Below, piece by piece: positions 44,298 through 53,337 of a stretch of DNA of 64,000 nucleotides. The stretch spans positions 1 to 64,000 of the forward strand of contig NZ_QFDM01000002.1 of assembly GCF_023702065.1 (NCBI RefSeq), in the 5' to 3' direction. A program made the translations under genes and the position numbers. A model generated the notes under the pieces. It was not told the origin of the DNA. It saw only the letters and a list, made by a program, of their open reading frames with translations, and did not search any database. How positions within the stretch are numbered: the first letter of the stretch is position 1; every line of letters starts with the position of its first letter. This stretch comes from Methanoculleus oceani. GTDB lineage: Archaea; Halobacteriota; Methanomicrobia; Methanomicrobiales; Methanoculleaceae.

Positions 44298-45721
44298 AGT
44301 TTGTTGATCCTCTTCTGAATCATCGTTCGAAGTCTCGTGCGGTCGGAGATACCCCAGATCTTCTCCGCCAGTTGCGTATCGCCGATGACCTGGGCGATCC
44401 AGCGGTTGAAGTCCTCCCGCTCCACGTGGTACCGGATGACATCGTCCGGGGCAAACTCGAGCATATTTGCGAGTTCCTGCAGGCTGTGGGCGGCGTACCC
44501 GGCCGGCCGGTCATATGACGAGAAGTAGAACGCCTTATCCGGGGGGACGCACCGGAGCGAGAGAGCGGCCTTGGGCGACCGGGCGATGGTTGCAGACCGT
44601 TCCTCGGCGTGCGAGAGGATCCGCATAAATGAGGCGAAGTAGTCGTAGGTCGCCTGGTGGCTGACGGCGTGAAGCGGTTTTCCGCACGAGGGCGAGCGCA
44701 TGGCCATCCGGCGGATATGCTCGGTCTCGAGAAGGCAGCGCCAGACCTCCGGGTCCGCGACCAGACCTCCGGCTTCCTCGAGGGCCTCGATGGCGGATTG
44801 CTGCATGATAGTCCTCTGCCGGGCAGGGCCGGCGGGCTCCCCGATCTCTTCGTGCGGTGGGAGCCGGGCGGCGTCTGAGGGGCGTATCGTCTCTATCCCC
44901 TCCGCGGCGAGGGCGGACGGGAGCGCCCGCAGGAACTCGAGGATGCCCGCCTCGGGGCCGATGAAGTCCCCGAAGATGCGGTAGTCGAGGAAGAGCACGA
45001 TGCAGTCGCCTGGGGATACGGAGAGCCACCCTGCATACTGGTCGGCCATGAGCGGCCATTTGTCCCATCCCCGCCACGGAAACCGCACGGCAATGTCGTC
45101 GGAGAGATCGCAGTGGGCGACGAGGACCGGAAGGCCCCGGTAGGTGTAGGTGTGGTTCGGGTCCCTCTCAAGAGCGGGGCCCTCGCCCCCCTCGATGATC
45201 GCCGCCTCGATTCCGGCCCCGGCAAGCGCCTCTGCGGTGGCGGGGGTGATGGGGCAGTCGGTATGTGCAAACGTGGCCGGCTGGACCGAGAAATGCTCCT
45301 TCATCAGGTTCCGGTGCATGAGGAGTTCGTCCGTGAACTCCGTGAGGTCGGCAAACTGCCCGGCAACGCTGTGGTAGTAAGTCTGGGCGAGGACCTCGAC
45401 GTTCCGGTGGGTTGCCGCGTGGGAGAGGAGTTCGAGCATCTCCGGGTACCATGCATCAAGGCGTTCCACCACCGTTCCGGAGATGCTGAAGGCGCACGTA
45501 AACCCCTCATCGAGGAGATCGAGGAGGAGCTCCGTCGTCGGCCGGAAGGAGCGGTCGATGACCGCTCCCAGGTCTTCCTTCGCGTCCGGGTTAAAGTAAC
45601 TCTCTTTTACGTTTCTCTTTCCCTTTACCAGATCAGGTAAAAACCCGGGATTGAGATAGCAGGGATAGTGAATATCGAATCCCAGACAGACCTTTGGTGG
45701 ATTTGAGCCCTCGCCCGTCAT
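44279..45721 (-). CDS. GH57-like protein with altered catalytic site
   Basis: The 480-residue protein has the GH57 alpha-amylase-like layout: region 1 GFDIHYP, region 2 QTYYHSVAG, region 3 TFAHTDCPIT, region 4 LFLDYRIFGDF and the C-terminal EFLRALP. In active members region 3 carries a nucleophile Glu (x-T-E-L/x); here it is Asp155. Asp246 is kept but its downstream H-Q is missing. It may be inactive or have altered specificity and play a structural role. The start at 45721 fits a leaderless mRNA from the TATA box at 45744-45751. It is the first gene of the glycogen operon. Confidence 0.88.
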   Translation of the reverse strand: MTGEGSNPPKVCLGFDIHYPCYLNPGFLPDLVKGKRNVKESYFNPDAKEDLGAVIDRSFRPTTELLLDLLDEGFTCAFSISGTVVERLDAWYPEMLELLSHAATHRNVEVLAQTYYHSVAGQFADLTEFTDELLMHRNLMKEHFSVQPATFAHTDCPITPATAEALAGAGIEAAIIEGGEGPALERDPNHTYTYRGLPVLVAHCDLSDDIAVRFPWRGWDKWPLMADQYAGWLSVSPGDCIVLFLDYRIFGDFIGPEAGILEFLRALPSALAAEGIETIRPSDAARLPPHEEIGEPAGPARQRTIMQQSAIEALEEAGGLVADPEVWRCLLETEHIRRMAMRSPSCGKPLHAVSHQATYDYFASFMRILSHAEERSATIARSPKAALSLRCVPPDKAFYFSSYDRPAGYAAHSLQELANMLEFAPDDVIRYHVEREDFNRWIAQVIGDTQLAEKIWGISDRTRLRTMIQKRINKLWKRLS

Positions 45722-45743
45722 CGGTGGTAGATGGCCGTTTCCG

Positions 45744-45751
45744 TATATAAA
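45744..45751 (-). promoter_or_regulatory. TATA box for the glycogen operon
   Basis: The minus strand reads TTTATATA centred 26 nt upstream of the ATG at 45721, implying leaderless transcription of the GH57-like, GT4, glgB, GH57 and malQ genes. Confidence 0.7.
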
Positions 45752-46083
45752 TGTCGCCAACCCGGATTACCTGCCGATCTCCCGCCTCCTTCCGGGCTCC
45801 GATACCCTGGAAGTGGGGCGGGTACTCTTCCCGGGACGAATCGGAGCGGCCGCGTGCCTGCCGATGTCGCATTGTCCCCCGGACACCATCAAATGGCCGG
45901 GTAATGGAGACCTGCGTGAGCACTGACGAGTTTGTCGTGAGGCACGGATCTCCACGAAGGCGATCCCCCACCTGCCCCTTTCCGGGATCTTCGGCGTGGC
46001 GTCTTCGAGCCCGGGTGAAGAACTCCCCCGGACCACAACATTCTAAAGAGACCTCCGAGGATTACCTTCCGGGAGTTGGCCGC
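45752..46083 (+). other. Upstream region of the decarboxylase gene
   Basis: The decarboxylase frame stays open through this 332-bp stretch, but the encoded residues (many Arg/Pro, no domain) do not look conserved, so I treat it as non-coding leader and promoter. A TATA-like TTCTAAAGA at about 46041-46049 is the nearest candidate box. Nothing else is recognised. Confidence 0.45.
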
Positions 46084-48384
46084 ATGGATTACTTGGAAGA
46101 GTTTCCCGTTCTCGTCATCGACGACGAACTGCACTCGGATACCGCAGAAGGCCGGGCTTCGCGGGAGATCGTGAAAGAACTAAAGAAGGATAATTTTCCC
46201 GTCATCGAGGCGCTGACCGCCCGCGACGGGGTCCACGCCTTCCTCTCGCACCCCCACGCGAGCTGCATCGTCATCGACTGGGAACTCACCCCGGAGGCCG
46301 CGGACGGCATGCTCACCGCGCAAGATGTCATCACTCTCATCCGGGAGAGGAACCCGAACGTCCCGATATTCTTAAACACCGAGAAGCTGGCGATCTCCGC
46401 CATACCCCTCTCCGTCATATCCCGGATCGACGGCTACATCTGGAAGCTCGAGGACACCCCCGGCTTCATCGCCGGCCACATCAAGCGGGCGGCAAAGAAC
46501 TACCTCGCCGACGTCCTCCCGCCGTTCTTCCAGGGACTGATGGACTACGTCGACGAGTACCGCTACTCCTGGCACACGCCGGGGCACATGGGCGGCGTCG
46601 CGTTCCTCAAGAGCGCCGCAGGCCGGATATTCTACAACTTCTTCGGCGAGAACGCTCTCAGGGCCGACCTCTCGGCCTCGGTGCCGGAACTCGGCTCGCT
46701 CCTGGAGCACTCCGGCGTCGTCGGAGAGGCGGAACGGAAGGCCGCGGAGGTCTTCGGGGCCGACCGGACCTACTTCGTCACCGGCGGCACGTCGGCCGCG
46801 AACAAGATCGTCTGGCTTTCGACCGTCACCAGTGGCGACGTCGTCCTCGTGGACCGGAACTGCCATAAATCCGTGATGCACGCGATCATCATGACCGGGG
46901 CCGTCCCCGTCTACCTCATACCGGCCCGGAACGAGTACGGGATCATCGGGCCCATCCGCAGCCGCGAGTTCCGTCCCGAGGTGATCGGGGAGAAGGTCCG
47001 GGACTGTCCGCTCGTGGAGGACCCGGCAGCGCAGACGGTCAGGATGGCCGTGATCACGAACTCCACGTACGACGGGATCTGCTACAGCGCAGAGAGGATC
47101 GAGGAGCACCTGCGGGGCGTGACCCCGTACATCCACTTCGACGAGGCATGGTTCGGCTACGCCGGATTCCACCCCCTCTATGCCGGGCGGTTCGGAATGC
47201 ACGCGACTGACGAGGTCGGCCCGACGGTCTTTGCCACCCAGTCGACCCATAAGGTCCTCGCCGCCTTCTCGCAGGGCTCGATGCTCCACGTCAGGCAGGG
47301 CCGGGGGCCCGTCGACCACCCGCGGTTCAACGAAGCGTTCATGATGCTCACCTCCACCTCGCCCCAGTACACCATCATAGCGTCCCTCGACGTCGCCACC
47401 AGGATGATGGCCGGGCACTCGGGGAAGTTCCTCATCGAGGAGGCGATCGAGGAGGCGATAGTCTTTAGAAAGAAGATGGTGACGGTGGCCGAGGAGATCC
47501 GGGCCGGTCCCTTCCCCGGCGAGGACTACTGGTGGTTCGCCGTCTGGCAGCCCGACTGCATCATGGATGCGGAGGCGGAGAAGCCGCTCGGGGAGGCGGA
47601 CGACCTGCTGCTCCGGGACCACGCGGGCTGCTGGCTCTTGAACCCTCACGATACGTGGCACGGCTTCGACGGCATCGAGGAGGGCTACGCCATGCTCGAC
47701 CCGATCAAGGTGACCATCCTCACCCCCGGGATCGGGCCGGGCGGAAGCATGGAGGAACGGGGGATACCGGCGGCCGTCGTCACGAAGTACCTCCGGGAGA
47801 GCGGGATCGTCGTCGAGAAGACAGGGTACTACTCGTTCCTGATCCTCTTCACGCTCGGGATCACCAGGGGCAAGTCCGGGACGCTGCTCGCGGAACTCTT
47901 CCGGTTCAAGGCCCTCTACGACGGCAACAGCCCGCTCGAGGAGGTCTTCCCCGACCTGGTGCGGAAGCATCCTGCCCGGTATGCGGGACGGGGGCTCGCC
48001 GACCTCTGCCGGGAGATGCACGGCTACCTGCGGGACGGGTCGATCACAGACGTCGTCCGGAAGGTCTACGCGACGCTGCCGGAACCGGCGATGACGCCGG
48101 CGGAGGCCTATCGCCGCCTGGTGCGCGGCGAGGTGACGCCGGTGCCCGCGAGCGAGCTTGAGGGGAGGACGGTCGCGGTGATGGTCGTCCCCTACCCGCC
48201 CGGGATCCCGGTCATCATGCCGGGGGAGCGGTGCGGTCCGGCCTCGCGGGCGATCGTCGATTACCTCGTCTCCTCGCAGGAGTTCGATACCCTCTTTCCA
48301 GGGTTTGAGAACGAGATGCACGGGGTGGACGTCGTGACGAGGGATAGGCGGCGGGTTTACTACGTCTACTGTGTTGAGGAGTGA
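46084..48384 (+). CDS. PLP-dependent Orn/Lys/Arg decarboxylase (AdiA/LdcI type)
   Basis: The 766-residue fold-III-size enzyme has an N-terminal receiver-like wing domain (FPVLVIDDELHSDTAEGRAS to about 130), a PLP domain with FDEAWFGY (Asp353) and Schiff-base Lys390 in ATQSTHK, and a C-terminal domain. This layout matches E. coli AdiA, whose PLP lysine is Lys386. Arginine is the likeliest substrate, lysine the alternative. Most euryarchaea make agmatine with a small pyruvoyl enzyme, so this bacterial-type gene suggests transfer. GGGAG upstream supports the ATG at 46084. Confidence 0.92.
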   Translation: MDYLEEFPVLVIDDELHSDTAEGRASREIVKELKKDNFPVIEALTARDGVHAFLSHPHASCIVIDWELTPEAADGMLTAQDVITLIRERNPNVPIFLNTEKLAISAIPLSVISRIDGYIWKLEDTPGFIAGHIKRAAKNYLADVLPPFFQGLMDYVDEYRYSWHTPGHMGGVAFLKSAAGRIFYNFFGENALRADLSASVPELGSLLEHSGVVGEAERKAAEVFGADRTYFVTGGTSAANKIVWLSTVTSGDVVLVDRNCHKSVMHAIIMTGAVPVYLIPARNEYGIIGPIRSREFRPEVIGEKVRDCPLVEDPAAQTVRMAVITNSTYDGICYSAERIEEHLRGVTPYIHFDEAWFGYAGFHPLYAGRFGMHATDEVGPTVFATQSTHKVLAAFSQGSMLHVRQGRGPVDHPRFNEAFMMLTSTSPQYTIIASLDVATRMMAGHSGKFLIEEAIEEAIVFRKKMVTVAEEIRAGPFPGEDYWWFAVWQPDCIMDAEAEKPLGEADDLLLRDHAGCWLLNPHDTWHGFDGIEEGYAMLDPIKVTILTPGIGPGGSMEERGIPAAVVTKYLRESGIVVEKTGYYSFLILFTLGITRGKSGTLLAELFRFKALYDGNSPLEEVFPDLVRKHPARYAGRGLADLCREMHGYLRDGSITDVVRKVYATLPEPAMTPAEAYRRLVRGEVTPVPASELEGRTVAVMVVPYPPGIPVIMPGERCGPASRAIVDYLVSSQEFDTLFPGFENEMHGVDVVTRDRRRVYYVYCVEE

Positions 48385-48394
48385 CGGCCGGCGA

Positions 48395-49774
48395 TCACCC
48401 GCGCACCCTGCCGCGGGCGAGCGAGGCGAAGATGCCCACGGTGCAGAGGGCGGCAGAGATGACGAACACCGCCTGGAGGCTTGTCATGAAGGGCTCCTGG
48501 ACTTCCGGCCCGATCCGGGTGGTGCCGATGAAGAGGGCGAACGTGACCGTGGCAACGCCGAGCGAGAACATCATCCCCGTCGTCCGCATGGTGGCGAGCA
48601 TCCCGGAGGCGAGGCCGTAGAGGGACCGGTCGACCGAACTCATGATGGCGTTCGTGTTCGGGGAGGAGAAGAGGGCGAACCCGAACCCGAGGAGGACGAG
48701 GCATGCGATGATGTACGCCATCGGGGTGGTTGGGGAAAGAAGCGTGAGGAGGGCGAGGCCGATGGCGGTGAGCCCCATCCCTGCCGAGGCGATGTACCGG
48801 GGCTCGACCCGGTCGGAGAGTCTTCCGGCCGGGGTGGCAAAGAGCGCCTGGACGACCGGCTGCGTGATCAGGACGAGCCCCGCGGTGCCTGGGTCGAGCC
48901 CCCGGACCACCTGGAGGTAGAGGGAGAGGAGGAACCCGACGGCAAACGTCGCGCCGTAATTGATCAGGGCGGCGAGGTTGGAGAAGGCAAACGCCCGGTT
49001 CGACGAAAGAAGCCCCACGTTCAGGACCGGGCTCGGTGTCCGGGTCTCCCAGGCGTAGAAGACCACCGAGAGCGCCACGCCGGCAATGATTGCTGCAACG
49101 CCGATGGGGTCGGGGATGTTTGAGAACCCATACATCACGGCAAAGAGCATCGCGCCGTAGAAGACCGACCCGACGATATCGAACCGTTCTCCGCATGCAT
49201 CGGCCCACTCCCCGGCAAGGTGGCGTCGGATCATGAAGACGATGTAGATGCCGAGCGGGATGTTGGTGAGGAAGATGCTCCTCCAGGTGAGGAACTCGGT
49301 GAGGAAGCCGCCGAGCAGCGGCCCGATGGAGAGGCCGATATAGACGGCGGTGACGTTGATCCCGAGCGCCCGCCCGCGCTCCTCGGGAGGGAAGACCGAC
49401 GTGATCATGGCGATGCCGGTGCCGTAGATCATGGCGCTCCCCACACCCTCGAGGAACCGGAAGAGGATGAGCATGAGCCCCGACGTCGCGAGCGCGGAGA
49501 GCAGGGCCGATGCGGTGAAGACGACCACACCGATGGTGAAGACGAGTTTGCGCCCGTAGATGTCGGCGCACCGTCCGAGCGGGACGAGGAAGATCGCGGT
49601 CGCGAGGAGGTATGACGAGGCCACGAGGCTGAGCGAAACGGCGTCCAGGCCAAACTCGGCGGCGATGGATGGGAGCGCGATGTTCACCGCCGAGCCCATG
49701 AACGGGGTAAGGAACGCGGCGAGGGTGGCGATGATGAGGACGGTCCGGCGCTCGACGACATCGGGAGTGGGCAT
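48395..49774 (-). CDS. MFS multidrug exporter (DHA2, 14-helix type)
   Basis: The 459-residue transporter has motif A-like GRCADIYGRKLVF after helix 2, motif C-like GLSIGPLLGGFLTEFLTW in helix 5, and about 14 hydrophobic segments, as in EmrB/QacA drug:H+ antiporters. It is convergent with the decarboxylase gene, 10 bp between stops. No TetR-type repressor is adjacent. Confidence 0.9.
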   Translation of the reverse strand: MPTPDVVERRTVLIIATLAAFLTPFMGSAVNIALPSIAAEFGLDAVSLSLVASSYLLATAIFLVPLGRCADIYGRKLVFTIGVVVFTASALLSALATSGLMLILFRFLEGVGSAMIYGTGIAMITSVFPPEERGRALGINVTAVYIGLSIGPLLGGFLTEFLTWRSIFLTNIPLGIYIVFMIRRHLAGEWADACGERFDIVGSVFYGAMLFAVMYGFSNIPDPIGVAAIIAGVALSVVFYAWETRTPSPVLNVGLLSSNRAFAFSNLAALINYGATFAVGFLLSLYLQVVRGLDPGTAGLVLITQPVVQALFATPAGRLSDRVEPRYIASAGMGLTAIGLALLTLLSPTTPMAYIIACLVLLGFGFALFSSPNTNAIMSSVDRSLYGLASGMLATMRTTGMMFSLGVATVTFALFIGTTRIGPEVQEPFMTSLQAVFVISAALCTVGIFASLARGRVRG

Positions 49775-50051
49775 GGGGTTTCCTATCTGTTGTACTGGGA
49801 TTGGGGGCGGTGGAGGAAAAAGGGTTGTGATACGGCGCGTTCCTGGGCCCGGTTGTTAAGTGGCTTGCCTTTTGAATTCGTGCTCTGGGAAGGGCATTAG
49901 CCGGGTGCAGATGCGAATGTGGCGATCATTGGCCTGACTGACGGAGATGCGGGAGCTCTCCGGCAGAGGCATTTTGGGTGACCTCCATGGTAGGGCAAGC
50001 ATTTTTGATGGAGAAATAGTCGGATAGGCAGAAGTTGCCACAAATCCCGAT

Positions 50052-50259
50052 CTAGTGGACCGTGGGAATATCGCCACTGGGGGCGGGGCTGACGGGGAGG
50101 GGGCATGCCCCCTCCCCTGTCTCTACCTTATACTCAGACATCCGTAACCCCCACTCCGCCCGCGCTCCGCGCTCCTCATTCGCACCTTCGGTGCTCGAAC
50201 TCCTGCCGTTCCGGCAGTCGTTCCCCGCCCCCGGGGGCGGGGGCAGTGCGTGGCGATAT
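50052..50259 (+). repeat. Dispersed GC-rich repeat, copy D
   Basis: The copy starts AGTGGACCGTGGGAATATCGCC, has the hairpin GGGGAGGGGG-CATG-CCCCCTCCCC, CGCACCTTCGGTGCTCGAAC and GCCGTTCCGGCAGTCGTTCC, and ends GTGCGTGGCGATATG. A further hairpin (GGCCGAAGGGC, GAGCAGGAG linker) trails to about 50300. It sits in the 49775-50457 gap between the MFS and Nfn genes; the flanking 270 bp at 49775-50051 shows no gene. Confidence 0.8.
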
Positions 50260-50457
50260 GCGACTGGCCGAAGGGCAGGAGCAGGAGAAGAGCTTAGACA
50301 TTGGACTGGTAATGGACGGAACGTCCGGAGCACGAGCCCTGGAGGTGCGCAGTCCGATGGAACTCCGTTGATGGCTGGTCTGAACACCAAACAGCGTTAA
50401 GCGGTCTCGTATCAAACCCGGGCACCATCAGCCCCGGGCCAACCCCGAAAAAAGTAA

Positions 50458-51801
50458 TTATTCTTCCTTTAACATCGCGTTGATCGCTGCCGCCGCACGC
50501 TTCGCCGAGCCCATCGCCTCGATAACCGTCGCTGCGCCGGTGGCGATATCCCCGCCGGCGTAAACGTGGTGGATGGACGTCCGGCCGTTCTCGTCGACGG
50601 CGACGTTGCCCTTCCGCCCGCGCTCGAGCCCCGGGATCAGGGAGACGAGGAGCGGGTTCGGGCTCGTGCCGATCGCCTGGATAACCATGTCCACGTCGAG
50701 GGTGAACTCGCTCCCCTCGATCGGCTCCGGGGATGCGCGGCCGCTTGCATCGATGCCGCAGAGGGACATCTTCACGCACTCGATCCCTGTGACGCACTGC
50801 TCGCCGAGGATCCGGGTCGGGTTCGTGCAGGTGAAGAACTCGATCCCTTCCTCCTTTGCATGCAGAACCTCGGCCTTCCGTGCCGGCATCTCCTCCTCGC
50901 CCCGCCGGTAGATCAGGGAGACCTTCGCACCCAGGCGGCGCGCCACCCTTGCGGAGTCCATCGCGACGTTGCCGCCGCCGATGACTGCCACGCGGGCTCC
51001 GTGCAGGACCGGCGTATCGAACTCCGGAAACGCGTCGGCGTGCATCAGGTTCACCCTCGTGAGGAACTCGTTCGCCGAGTAGACGCCGTTTAAGTTCTCC
51101 CCGGGAATGCCCATGAACGCGGGAAGCCCCGCCCCGGTCGCGAGGAAGACCGCATCGTAGCCGAGGAGTTCGTCCGTGCCGACGCTCCTCCCCACGAGAT
51201 GGTTCTTCTTTAACCGGGCACCGAGAGCGAGCACCTGGTCGATCTCCGCCCTGACGACCTCCTTTGGAAGCCTGAACGCGGGGATGCCGTAGGTCAGGAC
51301 ACCGCCGGCCTCGTGGAGCGACTCGAAGATCGTGACGGCGTGGCCGGCACGGGCGAGCTCGGCCGCAGCCGTCAGTCCCGCCGGGCCGGACCCCACGACC
51401 GCCACCCGCTTCCCGGTCGACTTCGCCGTCTCGGGCAACTCGGGGTCGTTCTCCCGCTCCCAGTCGGCCACGAACCTCTCGAGCGCGCCGATCCGGATCG
51501 GGGTCTCCTTGTTGCCGAGGATGCAGACGCCCTCGCACTGCGTCTCCTGCGGGCAGACCCGCCCGCAGATGGCCGGAAGCATGTTCTGCTCCTTGAGCGC
51601 CCGTGCGGCCGCGGGGAAGTTGCCTTCCGCGACCTCCCGGACGAATGCCGGAATATCGATGCAGACCGGGCAACCCTTCACGCAGAGCGGCTTTTTGCAC
51701 TGCAGGCACCGTTCCGCCTCGGCGATCGCCTCTGCGGGGGAGAGGCCGGTATCGACCTCCTTGAAGTCGCGGACCCGAACGTCGGCCGGCCGGTCACTCA
51801 T
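50458..51801 (-). CDS. NfnB/SudA-like NADPH oxidoreductase (glutamate-synthase small-chain type)
   Basis: The 447-residue flavoprotein has the N-terminal double [4Fe-4S] region (CLQCKKPLCVKGCPVCIDIP, CGRVCPQETQCEGVC), FAD motif VAVVGSGPAGLTAAAELA and NAD(P) motif VAVIGGGNVAMDSARVA, ending YAGGDIATGAATVIEAMGSA. With the overlapping upstream gene it forms an NfnAB-like complex that bifurcates electrons between ferredoxin, NADH and NADPH, useful for making NADPH in a methanogen. Start at 51801 because the upstream residues precede the conserved SDRPADVRVRDFKEV. Confidence 0.92.
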   Translation of the reverse strand: MSDRPADVRVRDFKEVDTGLSPAEAIAEAERCLQCKKPLCVKGCPVCIDIPAFVREVAEGNFPAAARALKEQNMLPAICGRVCPQETQCEGVCILGNKETPIRIGALERFVADWERENDPELPETAKSTGKRVAVVGSGPAGLTAAAELARAGHAVTIFESLHEAGGVLTYGIPAFRLPKEVVRAEIDQVLALGARLKKNHLVGRSVGTDELLGYDAVFLATGAGLPAFMGIPGENLNGVYSANEFLTRVNLMHADAFPEFDTPVLHGARVAVIGGGNVAMDSARVARRLGAKVSLIYRRGEEEMPARKAEVLHAKEEGIEFFTCTNPTRILGEQCVTGIECVKMSLCGIDASGRASPEPIEGSEFTLDVDMVIQAIGTSPNPLLVSLIPGLERGRKGNVAVDENGRTSIHHVYAGGDIATGAATVIEAMGSAKRAAAAINAMLKEE

Positions 51802-52645
51802 GGTGGTGGCCCCCTTCGCTGCACCGGCACCGGTGCTCCGCAAACCGCTCGAGCGAGGCCTTCTCCTGTCCGGTGTAGATCCGCTGCCGCTGCATCAGTT
51901 CGGCAAAGTCGACCTGATGGGCGTCGAACTCGGGGCCGTCGACGCAGGCGAACTTCGTCTCCCCGGCGACGGTCACCCGGCAGGAGCCGCACATCCCCGT
52001 CCCGTCGACCATGATCGGGTTGAGGCTCACGTAGGTCTTCACGCCGTAGGGGACCGTCGCGCCGGAGGTCACCTTCATCATGATGGCGGGGCCGACGATC
52101 CAGACCCGGTCGATCGTCTGCTCCTCGAGCAGTTTCTTCAGGACGTCGGCTGCAAACCCGTGGACGCCCTTGCTCCCGTCGTCGGTCGTGATATGGAGTT
52201 CGTCGCAGGTCTCACGCATCTCGTCCTCGAGGATGAGGAGATCGGCGTTCCGGGCCCCGATGATGCCGATGACGCGGTTGCCCGCACTTTTCAGTTCCTT
52301 TGCGATGAGGGGCGTGCTTGCGATCCCGACACCGCCGCCGATGACGCAGCAGGTCCCGTAGTTCTCGATCTCGCTCGGCTTTCCGAGCGGTCCCACGACG
52401 TCCTTGATGCTGTCGCCTGCATGGAGCGTCGCAAGCTCCTCGGTCGTCTTCCCGACGGTCATGAAGATCACCCGGACGGCGTCTCCCCTGACCGCGGAGA
52501 TGGTGAGCGGTATCCGCTCGCCCGCGTCGTGCAGGCGCAGGATGACAAACTGGCCCGCCCGTGCGTGCTGCGCCACCTGCGGCGCACGTATCCAGTATTC
52601 GTAAACCCGGTCGGCGAGTCTGGTCGCTGATTCTATCTTATACAA
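51794..52645 (-). CDS. NfnA/SudB-like ferredoxin-NAD(P)+ reductase subunit, TTG start
   Basis: The 283-residue protein has an FNR-type FAD domain (AGQFVILRLHDAGERIPLTI), an NAD domain (VIGGGVGIASTPLIAKEL) and a C-terminal [2Fe-2S] site (DGTGMCGSCRVTV...CVDGPEF) as in NfnA. TTG at 52645 is chosen: AGGAGTGA lies 5 nt upstream and the product then starts MYKIESATRLADRVYEYWI, matching the M-Y-K-I start of the family. A GTG three codons earlier overlaps the ribosome-binding site and is less likely. Overlaps the NfnB gene by 8 bp. Confidence 0.92.
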   Translation of the reverse strand: MYKIESATRLADRVYEYWIRAPQVAQHARAGQFVILRLHDAGERIPLTISAVRGDAVRVIFMTVGKTTEELATLHAGDSIKDVVGPLGKPSEIENYGTCCVIGGGVGIASTPLIAKELKSAGNRVIGIIGARNADLLILEDEMRETCDELHITTDDGSKGVHGFAADVLKKLLEEQTIDRVWIVGPAIMMKVTSGATVPYGVKTYVSLNPIMVDGTGMCGSCRVTVAGETKFACVDGPEFDAHQVDFAELMQRQRIYTGQEKASLERFAEHRCRCSEGGHHHE

Positions 52646-52833
52646 CCGCTTCACTCCTGATGATGTTGGTCGTCTCAACGTCAAAATACATCTAACGCTT
52701 CGTACATATTGTGACTCCTGCCTCTTTACTGCAGCTACTCGACCTTGAACACTACCCCGGGGCCGACGTACCAGGAATGGATCCGGAGTAAAAAACGCGA
52801 ACGATTATCCATTAATCCATCATATGGATAGGT

Positions 52834-53010
52834 ATGCGGAGCCAGGTAATCTGGGGGATTGCCCTGACCGCCATCGGCGCGGCGATCACGGCCATAGCGA
52901 TCTTGGTGCTCCCGTTCCTCCTCATATACGGCGTCCCGCTCATCGCGATCGGCCTCGCGCTGATCATCTGGAAGGGGCGCGAGGAGACCATCGAAGCAAT
53001 CAAGGAGTGA
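52834..53010 (+). CDS. Small two-helix membrane protein (58 aa)
   Basis: The frame from ATG 52834 encodes 58 residues: a hydrophobic helix (VIWGIALTAIGAAITAIAIL), a second (LPFLLIYGVPLIAIGLALII) and a charged tail (WKGREETIEAIKE). The next gene, a YbjQ/UPF0145 protein, begins 3 bp after its stop, so the two are co-transcribed. The family is not recognised. Confidence 0.75.
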   Translation: MRSQVIWGIALTAIGAAITAIAILVLPFLLIYGVPLIAIGLALIIWKGREETIEAIKE

Positions 53011-53013
53011 ACA

Positions 53014-53337
53014 ATGATACTGACGACGACTGAAGAAGTGCCGGGTTACGCCGTGGGAGAGGTCCTCGGCGTGGTCTTCGGCAACACGGTACGGACGAAG
53101 AACGTGGGAAAAGACGTCATGGCCGGGCTAAAGAGTCTCGTCGGCGGCGAACTCGAGGAGTACACCTCAATGCTCGCCGACGCCCGGACCGAGGCATACA
53201 ACAGAATGGTCAACGCCGCGCGCGACCTCGGGGCCGATGCCGTGGTGAACATCCGGTTCGCGACGTCCCAGACGATGTCGACCGCGGCGGAACTACTCGC
53301 CTACGGGACGGCGGTGAAGCTCGTTCCGAGGAAGTAA
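53014..53337 (+). CDS. YbjQ/UPF0145 (heavy-metal-binding-like) protein
   Basis: The 107-residue protein matches UPF0145: LTTTEEVPGYAVGEVLGVVF, GNTVRTKNVGKDVMAGLKSL, VGGELEEYTSMLADARTEAY and GADAVVNIRFATSQ. The family forms pentamers of unknown function and is often called a heavy-metal-binding domain protein, though no Cys or His cluster is seen here. It forms a two-gene unit with the small membrane protein. Confidence 0.92.
   Translation: MILTTTEEVPGYAVGEVLGVVFGNTVRTKNVGKDVMAGLKSLVGGELEEYTSMLADARTEAYNRMVNAARDLGADAVVNIRFATSQTMSTAAELLAYGTAVKLVPRK

Noticed and set aside
48385-49774. MFS protein as antiporter partner of the decarboxylase
   Set aside because: It belongs to the 14-helix drug:H+ exporter group, not the APC-type amino-acid/polyamine antiporters, and is convergent rather than co-transcribed.
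49856-50077. 73-residue minus-strand frame next to repeat copy D
   Set aside because: Its first codons lie in the repeat terminus and the sequence has no domain or homologous counterpart at other copies.
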